Source of the DNA: Candidatus Magnetocorallium paracelense
GTDB taxonomy: Bacteria > Nitrospirota > Thermodesulfovibrionia > Thermodesulfovibrionales > Magnetobacteriaceae
NCBI GenBank assembly: GCA_029001845.1
Contig: JAREWP010000029.1
Location: 1-59,621, forward strand
DNA: 59,621 bases
Direction: 5' to 3'
The notes beneath the pieces were generated by a model that was not told the DNA's origin, searched no databases, and saw nothing but the letters and a program-made list of their open reading frames with translations. The stretch's first letter is position 1. Every line of letters starts with the position of its first letter. A program made the position numbers and the translations under genes. Positions 26,880-35,697 of the stretch are shown in pieces.

Positions 26880-28926
26880 ACAATCGTTTTTTAAAAAACT
26901 CGCCAAAAGCCTTATCCACAGTAGCGATGTGATTGATCAGCCAGTTACAAACATTGCGCTGAAGTTGTCTGTTTACATGAGATGTCAATCCTGCCGACTC
27001 TATATTTCCCTTTATATATAAAAGATTATCGACAAATTCCATATGCTGGGATTTATGGAATGAATAATCGGGATAATTATATAGAGTCATATACTCTTCC
27101 TCGAGTTTAAAATGCAGAGTTGCATACTCCTCTAAAAATTTAATAATTTTTCCTGCCTCCTTTTTGCTATTACCGCTGAGTATGGAAGTTAACAACTGAT
27201 TAATCCTGTGAAAAAGTTCTTTATGTTGCAGATCGATCTTTTCGACTCCCACCGATAAATCGTGGCTCCAGTCGATTCCTACCAGGGTTCCGCTTATTTC
27301 ACGTTCATAAAGCTGCCCGTAGACTTCAAAAAGATGTTTATATGCGTCGTGTATCTCCTGTAATTCCTCCTCACAATCGGTAAATGCCTCGACAATGTCA
27401 GGATCGAAGTGCTCTCCGGAAGCTGATTTTATTATCTTTGCCGTCTCTTCATGGGACATTTCGTCTTTATAGGGCCTTCTTGTTCTGAGTGCGTCATAGA
27501 CATCACAGATTGCGAATATTCTGGCTTCCAGAGGTATCTCCTCTCCTCTAAGCCCCTCGTGATACCCGCTTCCGTCGTACTTTTCATGATGATAGGCGCA
27601 AATATTTCTGGCTATAATGAACAGAGGTTGTTTGAGTTTAAATCTGTCTATAGCGTTTTGCAGAACATTCTTGCCGACCCATACATGCCTTTTCATTTCC
27701 TCAAATTCTCCCTCTGACAGCTTTCCTTCTTTTAATAGAATGGAGTCTCTCACTCCGACTTTTCCTATATCGTGCAGAGGTGATGCATCGTAAAGGGCCT
27801 CAAGGAATTCGCTGTTAATGACTTTACGGTATTTACTGTTTTTTTGTAGAGACTTTGTAAGAACGGTGGAGTAATTTCTCGTCCTTTCCAAATGACGTCC
27901 TGTTTCCGGGTCTCTGCCCTCGGCGAGACCGGCGAGAGATGAAAGCACTGCCTTTTGTGCTCTTTCGAACTCCATAAATCTTATCATATTGATGTAAACG
28001 ATATAAAATATCAGAGAAAGAAAAACGATTAATATTGCAACGGACCAAAGTACGAGTGTTAAGAGAGAGCCCTTGACTGCGCGAAAGTTCTCATAGGCTG
28101 CCACAAAGAGGTTTCTGTCCCGCAATATATCGAGAGCCCGATACTCGATGCTCTCAGTGTCCGATATATAATAGAGGCCCGATTCGTTTTGAAATTCATA
28201 GGGTGATTTTTCGAATCCTGTAACTCCCTCTTGATTTCTCGACAACATGTAACCGTCTCCCGTTTGTATGAACATATCGTCAGGAAGAGTATCGAAGATT
28301 CGTGACAGATTGATATTTAGTATCAATCCCCCCTGGTCTTTATTGTTCGAATCTTTTAATATAGCGGAGAGTATTCTGAAGGGAATCGCTTTTTCTTCGT
28401 CAACCCCCATGCCTGCCGGGGACAAATATATATCGTCGCTCTCCCGATGTGAGAATTCCCTGAAAAATCTATGTAAAAACATGTCTATCGCTTTGTCCGC
28501 CGCGTCCTTGATGTCAAATGCCGTGAAATTATTATCGATTCTGATAATTCGGTTACCTTCCCTGTCCACCAACAGAATATTGGAGTAGGTCTCATTGATT
28601 TCAATCAGGTTTATAAAAATATCTTTTACTTCTTCTTTTAATTCGTCGGATTTAAGATTGCCGTTTACATAGTTTTTTACACTGGGAGATGCTTTGAGCC
28701 GCTCGAGGTCTTTAACAAAGGATGAAAAAAAGAGTTCCAGGCTTTTCTTTCCTGAAAGCACCCGTGAAGTCGACTCTTTTCTCTGCCTGTCAACTTCTCC
28801 TTCATAAATCTTACGACCGCTGTACAAAATAACCGATGCAAACAGTATAAACAGAGCAAAAATTATTAAGAGGAGTACTCTGTTCTGCTTAAAAAATTTT
28901 TTATTCATATAGAAATCTTTATACAT
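26878..28926 (-). CDS. Membrane sensor with HD-GYP and bacteriohemerythrin domains
   Basis: The 682-residue protein has an N-terminal TM (~14-34), a periplasmic sensor region (~35-290, dCache-like), a second TM (~292-315), an HD-GYP domain (~330-520) and a C-terminal hemerythrin domain (~555-682). HD-GYP residues are present: HDIGKVG and HHEKYDGSGY. The GYP signature reads GYH, a departure at the third position. Hemerythrin iron ligands are visible in LQHKELF, HFKLEEEYM, FHKSQH and NHIATVD. The domains suggest cyclic-di-GMP hydrolysis tuned by oxygen, diiron redox state or an extracellular signal. ATG at 28908 is an alternative start. Confidence 0.9.
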   Translation of the reverse strand: MYKDFYMNKKFFKQNRVLLLIIFALFILFASVILYSGRKIYEGEVDRQRKESTSRVLSGKKSLELFFSSFVKDLERLKASPSVKNYVNGNLKSDELKEEVKDIFINLIEINETYSNILLVDREGNRIIRIDNNFTAFDIKDAADKAIDMFLHRFFREFSHRESDDIYLSPAGMGVDEEKAIPFRILSAILKDSNNKDQGGLILNINLSRIFDTLPDDMFIQTGDGYMLSRNQEGVTGFEKSPYEFQNESGLYYISDTESIEYRALDILRDRNLFVAAYENFRAVKGSLLTLVLWSVAILIVFLSLIFYIVYINMIRFMEFERAQKAVLSSLAGLAEGRDPETGRHLERTRNYSTVLTKSLQKNSKYRKVINSEFLEALYDASPLHDIGKVGVRDSILLKEGKLSEGEFEEMKRHVWVGKNVLQNAIDRFKLKQPLFIIARNICAYHHEKYDGSGYHEGLRGEEIPLEARIFAICDVYDALRTRRPYKDEMSHEETAKIIKSASGEHFDPDIVEAFTDCEEELQEIHDAYKHLFEVYGQLYEREISGTLVGIDWSHDLSVGVEKIDLQHKELFHRINQLLTSILSGNSKKEAGKIIKFLEEYATLHFKLEEEYMTLYNYPDYSFHKSQHMEFVDNLLYIKGNIESAGLTSHVNRQLQRNVCNWLINHIATVDKAFGEFFKKRL

Positions 28927-29296
28927 CTTTCTACATACAATAGAAAATGGTGCATCTTAAGGGTCGAGTCAAACGCTTTTATAGCGGACAAACAAGTTTA
29001 TCCATGTCACTTGGCTATAAATGGGTGTTATCGATGAATCGAAATAAGTTTATAAACAGACTTCAATTATAGTGTTTAAGGCAGGTTTTTGTAAATTAAT
29101 TGCCGCTTCAAAGAGGGGATGAGCTGCATTTGTAACTGTTTTCAGGGGCCGGTGGTCCCTTTTAAATGATTTTCCTGTATACTCTCTGTATGAGCTCTCT
29201 TTGAGAGCTTTCAGTGGAGGGAGTTTTATCTGCACACTGACCTCTGATCACAAATCATTAAGAACAGAAACCTCTATTTTGTCAAAAGCAGTCACA
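28927..29296. other. Intergenic stretch without a supported gene
   Basis: About 370 bp between two minus-strand genes. I see no convincing coding frame. A short palindrome, AGCTCTCTTTGAGAGCT, near 29190-29206 could form a 7-bp hairpin but has no T run. The upstream promoter of the HD-GYP gene should lie at its left end. Confidence 0.4.
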
Positions 29297-29893
29297 TTAT
29301 TCTTTGAATACACTTATCTCCGATTTTAAATACATATAAAGACCAAGGAGAAAGGGTTCGAACCTTAATACCATTTTATGAAGAAATCCACTCAAAGAGC
29401 GCCATAGAAGTACTTTTGTAAATGATATCTCTTCATATCCGAATGTTTCGAGTTGGAGGGTAAGTTCTTTATATATCATTGAAAATGTATAGGCCATATG
29501 TATAAAAATGAGCATCAATAAAACGTCTAAAGAGACTGTTTTTTTGCTCAGAAAAGGGTAAAAAGCAGCAATTAAAGCAAGTGTCAGAGGGGTATTAAAG
29601 GTAAAATAGAAGAGGTTTATCCTGGCCTGTAATAGTATGTAGTCGTCGGTTTTTCCATTGTCCTTATTTTTATTTATAGAAACATCGGCGCCTGAAACCG
29701 TTTTCTTTTTAAGAAATCCGATAATCGCATACTTACCGCTTTGTTCTTGTTTTACCACTGAAACTTCCTTGAAAAAAGCTGCTGTCCAGGCGCCGACGCC
29801 AGTAACAGCTAAACCGTAGTAGTCTCCTATCTTCATCCATACAAAAAGGAAAAGGATTAGAGCGAAGATAAAAATCATAGAGCTTTTTCTCAT
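29297..29893 (-). CDS. Hypothetical inner-membrane protein
   Basis: The 198-residue protein has an N-terminal signal-anchor (SMIFIFALILFLFVWMKIGDYYG), a ~60-residue loop, and three further hydrophobic stretches (NTPLTLALIAAFYPFL, LDVLLMLIFIHMAYTFSMIY, LRFEPFLLGLYMYL). The pattern and the FNTPLTLAL block recall membrane proteins found beside exosortases, but no sortase is visible here and I do not assign it. Monocistronic between the HD-GYP gene and a divergent radical SAM gene. Confidence 0.6.
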   Translation of the reverse strand: MRKSSMIFIFALILFLFVWMKIGDYYGLAVTGVGAWTAAFFKEVSVVKQEQSGKYAIIGFLKKKTVSGADVSINKNKDNGKTDDYILLQARINLFYFTFNTPLTLALIAAFYPFLSKKTVSLDVLLMLIFIHMAYTFSMIYKELTLQLETFGYEEISFTKVLLWRSLSGFLHKMVLRFEPFLLGLYMYLKSEISVFKE

Positions 29894-30092
29894 TAAAGGT
29901 CTTTTTATCGGCTATGCACCCCGTTTTCCCTGTATAGTATAAACGACGGTTAAAAAAAAGCAAGCTCTTCGAAAGGCTTGACAGGAACAGGATTGAAGGA
30001 TAAAGAATACAAGCTAGGATTTACAATGTCACGTCAAATTTTATAAAGGTGCAGGAGTTGTTATTTTCAATGGTTAATATTAAAATACAATT

Positions 30093-30833
30093 GTGGTTAT
30101 TAAAGAAGTATCAGCTAAAACCATTCTTTCTAAATCAGGCATACCGGGTTTTGATTTTTGCCTGAATCCTTACACAGGTTGTACGCATGCATGTTTATAC
30201 TGTTATGCTGTTTTTATGAAAAAATTTACGGGTCATACTGAGGAATGGGGCCGTTTTGTGGATGTAAAGGTTAATGCAAATAAAGTCCTGAAAAGACAAG
30301 TAAAAAAGAAAGGTCCTGTCATAATCAGCTCTGTAACGGATCCCTATCAACCGATTGAAGCAAAATATAAGATTACAAGAGAGTGCCTGACAACACTACT
30401 TGAATATCAATTTCCGGTAAATATCCTTACCAAATCTCCTCTTCTGCTGCGGGATATGGAGCTGTTTAAAAACTTTAATGATATTAAGGTAGGCGTTACC
30501 ATAACAACGGATAATGACAGAATCAGAAAGATGTTCGAGCCAAATGCCCCACCGATTGAAGCAAGGTTAAAAGCCCTGAAAACACTTAAAGAAAACGGTA
30601 TAAACACTTTCGTTTTCATAGGCCCCCTTCTTCCCATGAATCCTGACGGACTCTCCAAAGAGATTGCTCCTTATGCTGACAAAATCTTTATCGATGGAAT
30701 GAACTATCGCTTTAAGACTGAAAGGATTTATCGGAAAAACAATCTGATACAGTGGCTTGATGTTCGGTTTACCGATAATGTCATTGAAAAATTACGAAGA
30801 GGATTTTTAAACAATAAGGTCGAACACTGTTGA
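30093..30833 (+). CDS. SPL-family radical SAM protein
   Basis: The 246-residue protein has the radical SAM cluster motif CTHACLYCY (CxxxCxxC) near residue 30, preceded by GFDFCLNPYTGC, the layout of the spore-photoproduct-lyase-like COG1533 family. It also has SSVTDPYQPIEAKYKITRECL and the conserved NILTKSPLLLRD. These enzymes cleave SAM reductively; the substrate of this subgroup is mostly unknown, and it is shorter than true SplB. The start is taken as GTG 30093, with no close ribosome site, so the N-terminus is uncertain. Confidence 0.85.
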   Translation: MVIKEVSAKTILSKSGIPGFDFCLNPYTGCTHACLYCYAVFMKKFTGHTEEWGRFVDVKVNANKVLKRQVKKKGPVIISSVTDPYQPIEAKYKITRECLTTLLEYQFPVNILTKSPLLLRDMELFKNFNDIKVGVTITTDNDRIRKMFEPNAPPIEARLKALKTLKENGINTFVFIGPLLPMNPDGLSKEIAPYADKIFIDGMNYRFKTERIYRKNNLIQWLDVRFTDNVIEKLRRGFLNNKVEHC

Positions 30834-30978
30834 GTTGTTGTGTTTCAATTACAGACGAATTGCTGTTAACTTCTCATTCACCAAGAAAGAACCGAAGTAA
30901 ATTTAACACCTTCGCGGATGTCTTAAAATGTAGCCGCAGGCTTTAACCTGCGCCCGGGTTCGGTTCAGGTGATGTTTA

Positions 30979-31293
30979 TTATTTGCATTCTATAATTCCC
31001 ACTGCCCAACGATCCGAAATCTCGCGAGAAATGATTGTATAACTTCTGGAACCACAGGTTTCATGCGCCTTCTCCATCCATTTATTGGAAATGGCGGCCC
31101 GATTACGGCGAATCCCAAAGAGTGTTCCTTCAATATTTCTTTTGTCTTCGACTGTTATTTCATATTGATCGCTTCCAACCGGTCTGGAATAAACAGAGGC
31201 GCCACAGCCATATAGTATTGTCGGCATGAGAAATAATAGTATAAGCCCTGCAATTCTTTTCGTGGTAAACAATTCGTTTATAAAATGTATCAT
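30979..31293 (-). CDS. Small putative lipoprotein
   Basis: The 104-residue product has a lipoprotein signal sequence (GLILLFLMPTILYGCGAS, lipobox LYGC) leaving a ~75-residue mature domain with two Cys (HETCGSRSYTI and IIECK) that may form a disulfide. No family is recognised. It lies 81 bp after another small secreted-protein gene on the same strand. Confidence 0.6.
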   Translation of the reverse strand: MIHFINELFTTKRIAGLILLFLMPTILYGCGASVYSRPVGSDQYEITVEDKRNIEGTLFGIRRNRAAISNKWMEKAHETCGSRSYTIISREISDRWAVGIIECK

Positions 31294-31374
31294 AAGTTCT
31301 ACAATCCTCCATATTCAGGCCGGACCATGGGGTCGCCCTTTTTGTTTTAATTTCATCTCAATTCTCATTAAGAA

Positions 31375-31974
31375 TTACTGTATATAATAATCGGTCAATT
31401 CATAGGTTACAGGATTCGATTTATGTGTATCTTCTGTAAATTTGACTAAACCTGTACCTGGATGCACCCATTCTTCCCAGCTATAGTCCAGCACTCCATC
31501 ATCATAGGCTTCCTTAACGTAATGATAACAGCCACTAAAAATTCCCGATGGTACGGTTACTTCTTCTATTGCCTGTATGGTTACGGTTACAAAATCACCA
31601 TCGATCTCTATATATGTCCACTGTGTACCTGCTGAACCTCTCAGAAATGCTGCGCTTAATCCGTCTGTATCGTATGAATAAAAGACTCCGTCAATCTCTG
31701 CTGAAAACATAAATTCAAGGTCTATATCGTCCGGTTCTGTCTCTTCTATCTGGACAATATACGCCTCAGTCCCTGAAAAGTCAGCAGTTCCTATAACAGA
31801 CAGTTTTATACCATAATCCGATCCTTTATCTTTGTTGCTAAATTGCAACCAATTTCCTACAGTCAACGGGAACAGATAATCTGTCGTGTCCGCCTCAACT
31901 TTTGTTAACACGATGACTACCATCAATACAATTAATACAAGCTGCATGAATATGACCTTATTCTTCACTATCAA
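31375..31974 (-). CDS. Secreted protein of unknown function
   Basis: The 199-residue protein has a signal peptide (MIVKNKVIFMQLVLIVLMVV..., cleavage near VEA-D) followed by YLFPLTVGNWLQFSNK, a start typical of small extracellular beta-rich domains in environmental bacteria. A C-terminal block, WEEWVHPGTGLVKFTED, belongs to the same type. Function is unknown. Probably co-expressed with the downstream lipoprotein gene. Confidence 0.65.
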   Translation of the reverse strand: MIVKNKVIFMQLVLIVLMVVIVLTKVEADTTDYLFPLTVGNWLQFSNKDKGSDYGIKLSVIGTADFSGTEAYIVQIEETEPDDIDLEFMFSAEIDGVFYSYDTDGLSAAFLRGSAGTQWTYIEIDGDFVTVTIQAIEEVTVPSGIFSGCYHYVKEAYDDGVLDYSWEEWVHPGTGLVKFTEDTHKSNPVTYELTDYYIQ

Positions 31975-32465
31975 TCCTCCTTGTCCTGTTCCTTTGGCTA
32001 TAGTCGTTTCATACTCGTTTCCATATTAGGAAATTGAGTGATGCCGGGATCTATTGGTGATTGTTTTCCCCAAAGGACTGATTTTACCTAAAATATCGGA
32101 TTATTAGCAATATGTAATTACAATTCAATGACATTAACTGAAGGTGCTTTGCTCCTTAGGTGAATGACAGTGAATAACAAATGAGAAAATGTCTTTTGTT
32201 AAATACCCGGCAGGATGATCGATGCCCCCCCCCCCCCTTGACAAACGCCACTGTGTCGCAATAATATAAAAAACTCTATCTTCTCTTATATAAAGAACTA
32301 TTTACAGTGGTGACCCGGAGGATTATGAACGTTTGTTCAGAATTTTTATTCACAGGCTTCATTTTCCGGGGAAGTACAAATTCACCATGACATGTAATAT
32401 GACATAATGATAGAAATTCTAAAAATCCTTTATTATTAATATCGACCTTTTTGTTAAAGAGCTGA
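31975..32465. other. Intergenic region with repeat fragment and poly-C tract
   Basis: There is no supported gene. A one-arm fragment of the 6.3-kb palindromic repeat lies at about 32140-32166 (GAAGGTGCTTTGCTCCTTAGG). A 13-C homopolymer is at 32225-32237, directly followed by TTGACA (32238-32243) and an ATAATATA stretch 17-19 bp later, a possible promoter. What it would transcribe before the tRNA is unclear. Confidence 0.5.
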
Positions 32466-32471
32466 TATAAT
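32466..32471 (+). promoter_or_regulatory. -10 element of tRNA-Thr
   Basis: TATAAT ends 10 bp before the tRNA 5' base, the usual position for a tRNA promoter. A -35-like TCGACC lies about 18 bp upstream. Confidence 0.6.
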
Positions 32472-32481
32472 AAGGATCTAC

Positions 32482-32556
32482 GCCGGGGTAGCACAGTGGT
32501 AGTGCAGCTGATTCGTAATCAGCAGGTCGTCGGTTCAAATCCGATCCCCGGCTCCA
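32482..32556 (+). tRNA. tRNA-Thr(CGT)
   Basis: A 75-nt cloverleaf starts GCCGGGGTAGCACAGTGG and ends with an encoded CCA. The anticodon arm is GCTGA-TTCGTAA-TCAGC with anticodon CGT, reading ACG threonine codons. The T arm GTCGGTTCAAATCCGAT is regular. Its 3' 46 bp serve as the attachment site of the adjacent integrative element and are duplicated at 37467-37512. Confidence 0.95.
32511..32556 (+). repeat. attL: 46-bp direct repeat within tRNA-Thr
   Basis: Runs from ATTCGTAATCAGC in the anticodon arm to the terminal GGCTCCA. It is identical to 37467-37512. The intact tRNA gene is on this side, so the element entered downstream of it and preserved tRNA function. Confidence 0.9.
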
Positions 32557-32605
32557 TTCTTTTCAAGGGTTTGCGGCCATTCCTTAATCTTTGCTTCCTC
32601 CAAAA

Positions 32606-32628
32606 TTGTGCAGTAATTGTGCAGTTGA
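32606..32628 (+). repeat. Left arm-type repeats (2 x 11 bp)
   Basis: TGTGCAGTAAT followed directly by TGTGCAGTTGA (from 32607) lies in the end of the integrase gene, about 50 bp from attL. The same repeats, in three copies and the same orientation, lie near attR. Spacing and position suggest integrase arm-binding sites. Confidence 0.6.
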
Positions 32629-32793
32629 TTTTTCATTGATATGATCGTCGAACATTTTTAAAGCCCTTGTTTTATGACTTGGAGAAAGATGTGAATATCT
32701 TTGTGTCATGGCAAGGCTTTTATGTCCCAAGAGTTCCTGGATAGTCTGTGGATTCTCTCCCTGCATAGCCAAATGAGAAGCAAAGGTATGTCT

Positions 32794-32836
32794 CATAAAA
32801 TCCAAACGTTTGGATTTTTTTAAGGTTTGGATAACT
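32794..32836. repeat. 43-bp palindromic insertion inside the integrase
   Basis: The insert contains a perfect 22-bp palindrome (half-site AAAATCCAAAC) and a second partial half-site, GGTTTGGATAA, so its ends are inverted repeats. Both junctions carry CTCAT, consistent with a 5-bp target duplication and a 38-bp inserted element. Removing 43 bp restores the conserved HDMRHTFAS box exactly. Confidence 0.75.
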
Positions 32837-33897
32837 CATATCATGAAACTTGAAGTCAGTTATACCCGCCCGTTTACAAGCTGTGCCAAAACTTCTTTTA
32901 ACATCCTTATAGGGCTTACAGGTATGCGGATCAAAGAAAACATAAGAAACATCGAGCCGCCTGTTTAATTTTTGGAGGGTTTGTCTTAGGGTGTCGTTCA
33001 TCGGGATTTCACGCCTGTCACCGCTTTTTGTTTTTTCCAGTAATATAAATCCATTTTTCAGGTCAACATTTTTCCATTGAAGGCTTAATATTTCACCTTT
33101 CCTCATCCCGGTATTGAGTGCGGTAATAACAATGGGTTTCAGGTGTGACTCGCAAGATGATATAAGTTTTTTAATTTCATCGATTGACAGATATCGTAAT
33201 CTCCTGTTATTTTCCTCAAGAAGTTTGACTCTCCTGATTCTCTTCAAGACCACACCGCTTACCATATCCCATTCACTGGCCTTGGTGAACATGTGTTTAA
33301 TGGTTGCTATTAATCTGTTTACAGTTGCAGGCTTATTACCTTTAGAGATTCTCTCGGTCTGGTATTGCTCCAAAAGCTTTGTGTTAAACATCCTCAAAGG
33401 TAATTGCCCAAAGGCATTCACAAGCTGTAAGATAAATCCCTTTTTACTTCTAAAGGATCGTTGCCTTTCAGACCATTTCAAATACTCTCCGGCAAGCTCT
33501 TTAAACAGATAATTTTTGATGACCTTAGTTTCAGGCTCTTTTCCTTCCCTTAGCTCTTGTTTACGTTTCAAAAGCAGATCCTCAGCATCGCGGAACTTAG
33601 TTGAGCCTGAAGATTCACGTATTATCCGGCCATCCAAGCTTGCATATCTTAACCAATATGTATTACCTCGTTTATAAATCCCCCTTGCCATTTTACATCC
33701 TTTCTCAGTATTCACGTGTAAGTGAATCCATATTTTTAGTTTTTTTGTATTATAAATATAACTTGGTAGAAACACCAAAAGATTTCTTATATTCTGAAAA
33801 GATTAAGTGCACATTTCAGTGCACAATCGTATGTAAGTCAAGAGAAAATAAGGAAAATTTTTAACGAAAATGCTGACTAACAGTCAGACGGTCACTG

Positions 33898-34200
33898 CTA
33901 CTTTTTATAAAAGGGAATGGGGTTTACCGACTCTTGCTCAATCCACTTGTCAATAGAGCTCTTCTTGAACCTGACATACTTACCGGCCTTAAAGTAAGGA
34001 ATCTCTTTAAGTGAAATTTTTTTGTACACCCAAGAGGGTTCTACAGAAAGGTACTCTGCCAACGATTCAACAGTTAGTATTTTATCATTGATAGAAGAAC
34101 CGTTACTTTTAATGACAGGTTTAAGTTGATCGGCAAGCTCCTTAGCTATGGCTTTATAGTCAGCTTCATCAAGCTGGAATTTAAGATTTGCGATTTCCAT
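33898..34200 (-). CDS. Excisionase-like helix-turn-helix protein
   Basis: The 100-residue protein has an N-terminal helical segment (DYKAIAKELADQLKPVI) and a C-terminal HTH_17-type DNA-binding domain: LTVESLAEYLSVEPSWVYKKIS, then IPYFKAGKYVRFKKSSIDKWI. This is typical of excisionase or recombination-directionality factors of integrative elements. It lies about 200 bp upstream of the integrase on the same strand, the usual arrangement. Confidence 0.85.
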   Translation of the reverse strand: MEIANLKFQLDEADYKAIAKELADQLKPVIKSNGSSINDKILTVESLAEYLSVEPSWVYKKISLKEIPYFKAGKYVRFKKSSIDKWIEQESVNPIPFYKK

Positions 34201-34366
34201 CTGAATTTTTTTTCCTTAAATAAATCTATCCTGCCCGGCTCCCCGGTTCCGGCGAGCGCCGAGCCTGTTTAGTACAAATGTATTCTTTCCGGCAAAGCGG
34301 CCACTCGGTTTACAGAATACATTTATTGTTTCCCCTCGATTACTGTTCCGATCACCTGTAGAGCAC

Positions 34367-34747
34367 TTACCTGCTACCGAACCAGCCTATATTTGGTATT
34401 ATAATTTCCCACTTTTCCGGCAACCTCCGATAAGATGAGGTGTCACCATACCCATGTACCTTAGAAATTTCGGCCATCCATCCATAGATTTTTCCATGCA
34501 CTCTTACTATGTTGAATCCAAACTGTTCTCCGGCCTTTATCATTTCTTCATTTGAGGTTTTAAGATCAAGTTCATCAAGGCAGCCGGTTACAATAGATTT
34601 ATCCTCAGTGAGAGGCAAGCTATAGGTTCGCCTGGCTCCCCGCTTTGTGTGAGCGCAGTGACTGTTTTGTATGTACAAATATATTCTCCCTAAATTATCC
34701 GGCAACTCTCCACTAAATATATCTATTGTATTTATGACCATAAGCAA
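34367..34747 (-). CDS. Hypothetical protein of the integrative element
   Basis: A 126-residue frame with no recognised family. Middle and C-terminal parts (AGEQFGFNIVRVHGKIYGWM, LPEKWEIIIPNIGW) look protein-like; the first ~45 residues are less convincing. The DNA of its 5' half recurs as a diverged inverted copy at 50317-50470. A degenerate partial copy of the GGCTCCCCG..TACAAATGTATTC segment also lies at 34234-34290. It may be a real small gene or a conserved non-coding end of the element. Confidence 0.4.
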   Translation of the reverse strand: MLMVINTIDIFSGELPDNLGRIYLYIQNSHCAHTKRGARRTYSLPLTEDKSIVTGCLDELDLKTSNEEMIKAGEQFGFNIVRVHGKIYGWMAEISKVHGYGDTSSYRRLPEKWEIIIPNIGWFGSR

Positions 34748-34761
34748 TATATAATAAAGCC

Positions 34762-35232
34762 ATGGCAGTTATAACCATACCAAGGGCATTAAGCGACAAG
34801 CTCGGCGAAGAGGCAACAGACGCCCTTGTCGATGTAATTAGTAAGATTGAGCCTGATAACGGCAAAATAAAGGCCGAACTTACCAAAGAGCTTGTAACAA
34901 AGGATATATTTGAAGAGAGAACGAACTCTCTTGAAAAGAATTTCAATGAGAGAATGAACTCTCTTGAGAAAAATTTCAATGAGAGAATGAACTCTCTTGA
35001 AAAACATTTCAATGAGAGAACGAATTTTCTTGAGAAAAATTTCAATGAAAGAACGAACTCTCTTGAAAATAAAATGAACTCCTTTATTACCAAGGCCGAG
35101 TTCACGGAAGAGCTTGGTAAAACGAATGAAAGAATAACCAGAGTTGAAGGAGAGCTCAAGCTCATGCGCTGGATGATGGGCATTATAATTGCCGGAGTTG
35201 TCTCTCTTATTATGAAAGCATTCTTCATGTAA
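34762..35232 (+). CDS. DUF1640-like coiled-coil protein with C-terminal membrane anchor
   Basis: The 156-residue protein begins MAVITIPRALSDKLGEEATDALVD, the start typical of the DUF1640-type family. Residues ~52-106 are about five near-identical 11-residue units (consensus NSLEKNFNERM), encoded by 33-bp tandem DNA repeats. A C-terminal membrane segment follows (MRWMMGIIIAGVVSLIMKAF). The coiled coil presumably forms an oligomer on the inner membrane. Function is unknown; it is often found as cargo near mobile DNA. It is divergent from the hypothetical gene at 34367. Confidence 0.75.
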   Translation: MAVITIPRALSDKLGEEATDALVDVISKIEPDNGKIKAELTKELVTKDIFEERTNSLEKNFNERMNSLEKNFNERMNSLEKHFNERTNFLEKNFNERTNSLENKMNSFITKAEFTEELGKTNERITRVEGELKLMRWMMGIIIAGVVSLIMKAFFM

Positions 35233-35586
35233 TCGCTCTAAACATAAAAGCATATTTCATGTAGGGACCTCCACAATTTTTTTTCTCCGGCTCTCTGCTA
35301 AATCTACACATCTTCCCTAACCGATCCGCCCAAGCACCGGGAAAGAGGCTCTATATTTATCATCCGGAATAGCTCTCCGGGTACCACGATACCGATATAT
35401 ATATCAAAAATAATAACAGGCAGTAAGCAACCCAAAAGATTCCGAACAGTCGATTTGTATAAGGTTCCGGGAAGTAAACCTTACACAAGAGGCCTCAATC
35501 TCTTAAAGTATCTGACTGAAAACAACAAAGCAACCACTCCCGATCTTTCTTGTCGGGTAAAATAAATGCATTTTAACATAACTGCC
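35233..35586. other. Intergenic stretch with a possible coding relic
   Basis: There is no full gene. A short frame near 35465-35564 reads KVPGSKPYTRGLNLLKYLTE and stops soon after, resembling a broken helical DNA-binding or regulatory segment, but this is weak. Otherwise unremarkable A/T-rich DNA. Confidence 0.25.
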
Positions 35587-35697
35587 TTAGAGCCATTGTA
35601 AGCCCCCCTGTTTCACTACCTATGCATTGATTTTAATTGCCTCCGATTATCGCTTTACAGCGCATTTTGGGAGGTTGTTTTTAATGGATGCTCAATA
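35584..35697 (+). repeat. Element-specific ~105-bp repeat, copy A
   Basis: Shares GAGCCATTGTAAGCCCCCCT, ATTGCCTCCGATT, CGCTTTAC and GCGCATT with copies at 36883-36990 (same orientation) and 50052-50160 (inverted). Copies A and B flank the DUF3800 gene as direct repeats. The segment has a small internal palindrome, CGCTTTACAGCG. Confidence 0.75.

Larger units (their letters stand above)
32584..33691 (-). pseudogene. Tyrosine recombinase/integrase, frameshifted
   Basis: From ATG 33691 (GAAAGGATG upstream) the protein reads as a phage-type integrase: an N-terminal arm-binding region (MARGIYKRGNTYWLRY), a core-binding domain, and a catalytic domain with Arg in ALNTGMRKGEI. The HxxR box should read FHDMRHTFAS but is split by a 43-bp insertion (32794-32836). 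After it, the correct frame resumes as RHTFASHLAMQGENPQTIQE and carries LGHKSLAMTQRYSHLS with the last His and Tyr nucleophile. The insertion shifts the frame (43 = 3n+1), giving a truncated product lacking Tyr. Total about 354 codons before disruption. Confidence 0.9.

Noticed and set aside
34713-35253. Long minus-strand frames (171 and 154 codons) opposite the coiled-coil gene
   Set aside because: They are generated by the 33-bp repeats read antisense; the plus-strand frame has the recognisable N-terminal family sequence and membrane anchor.
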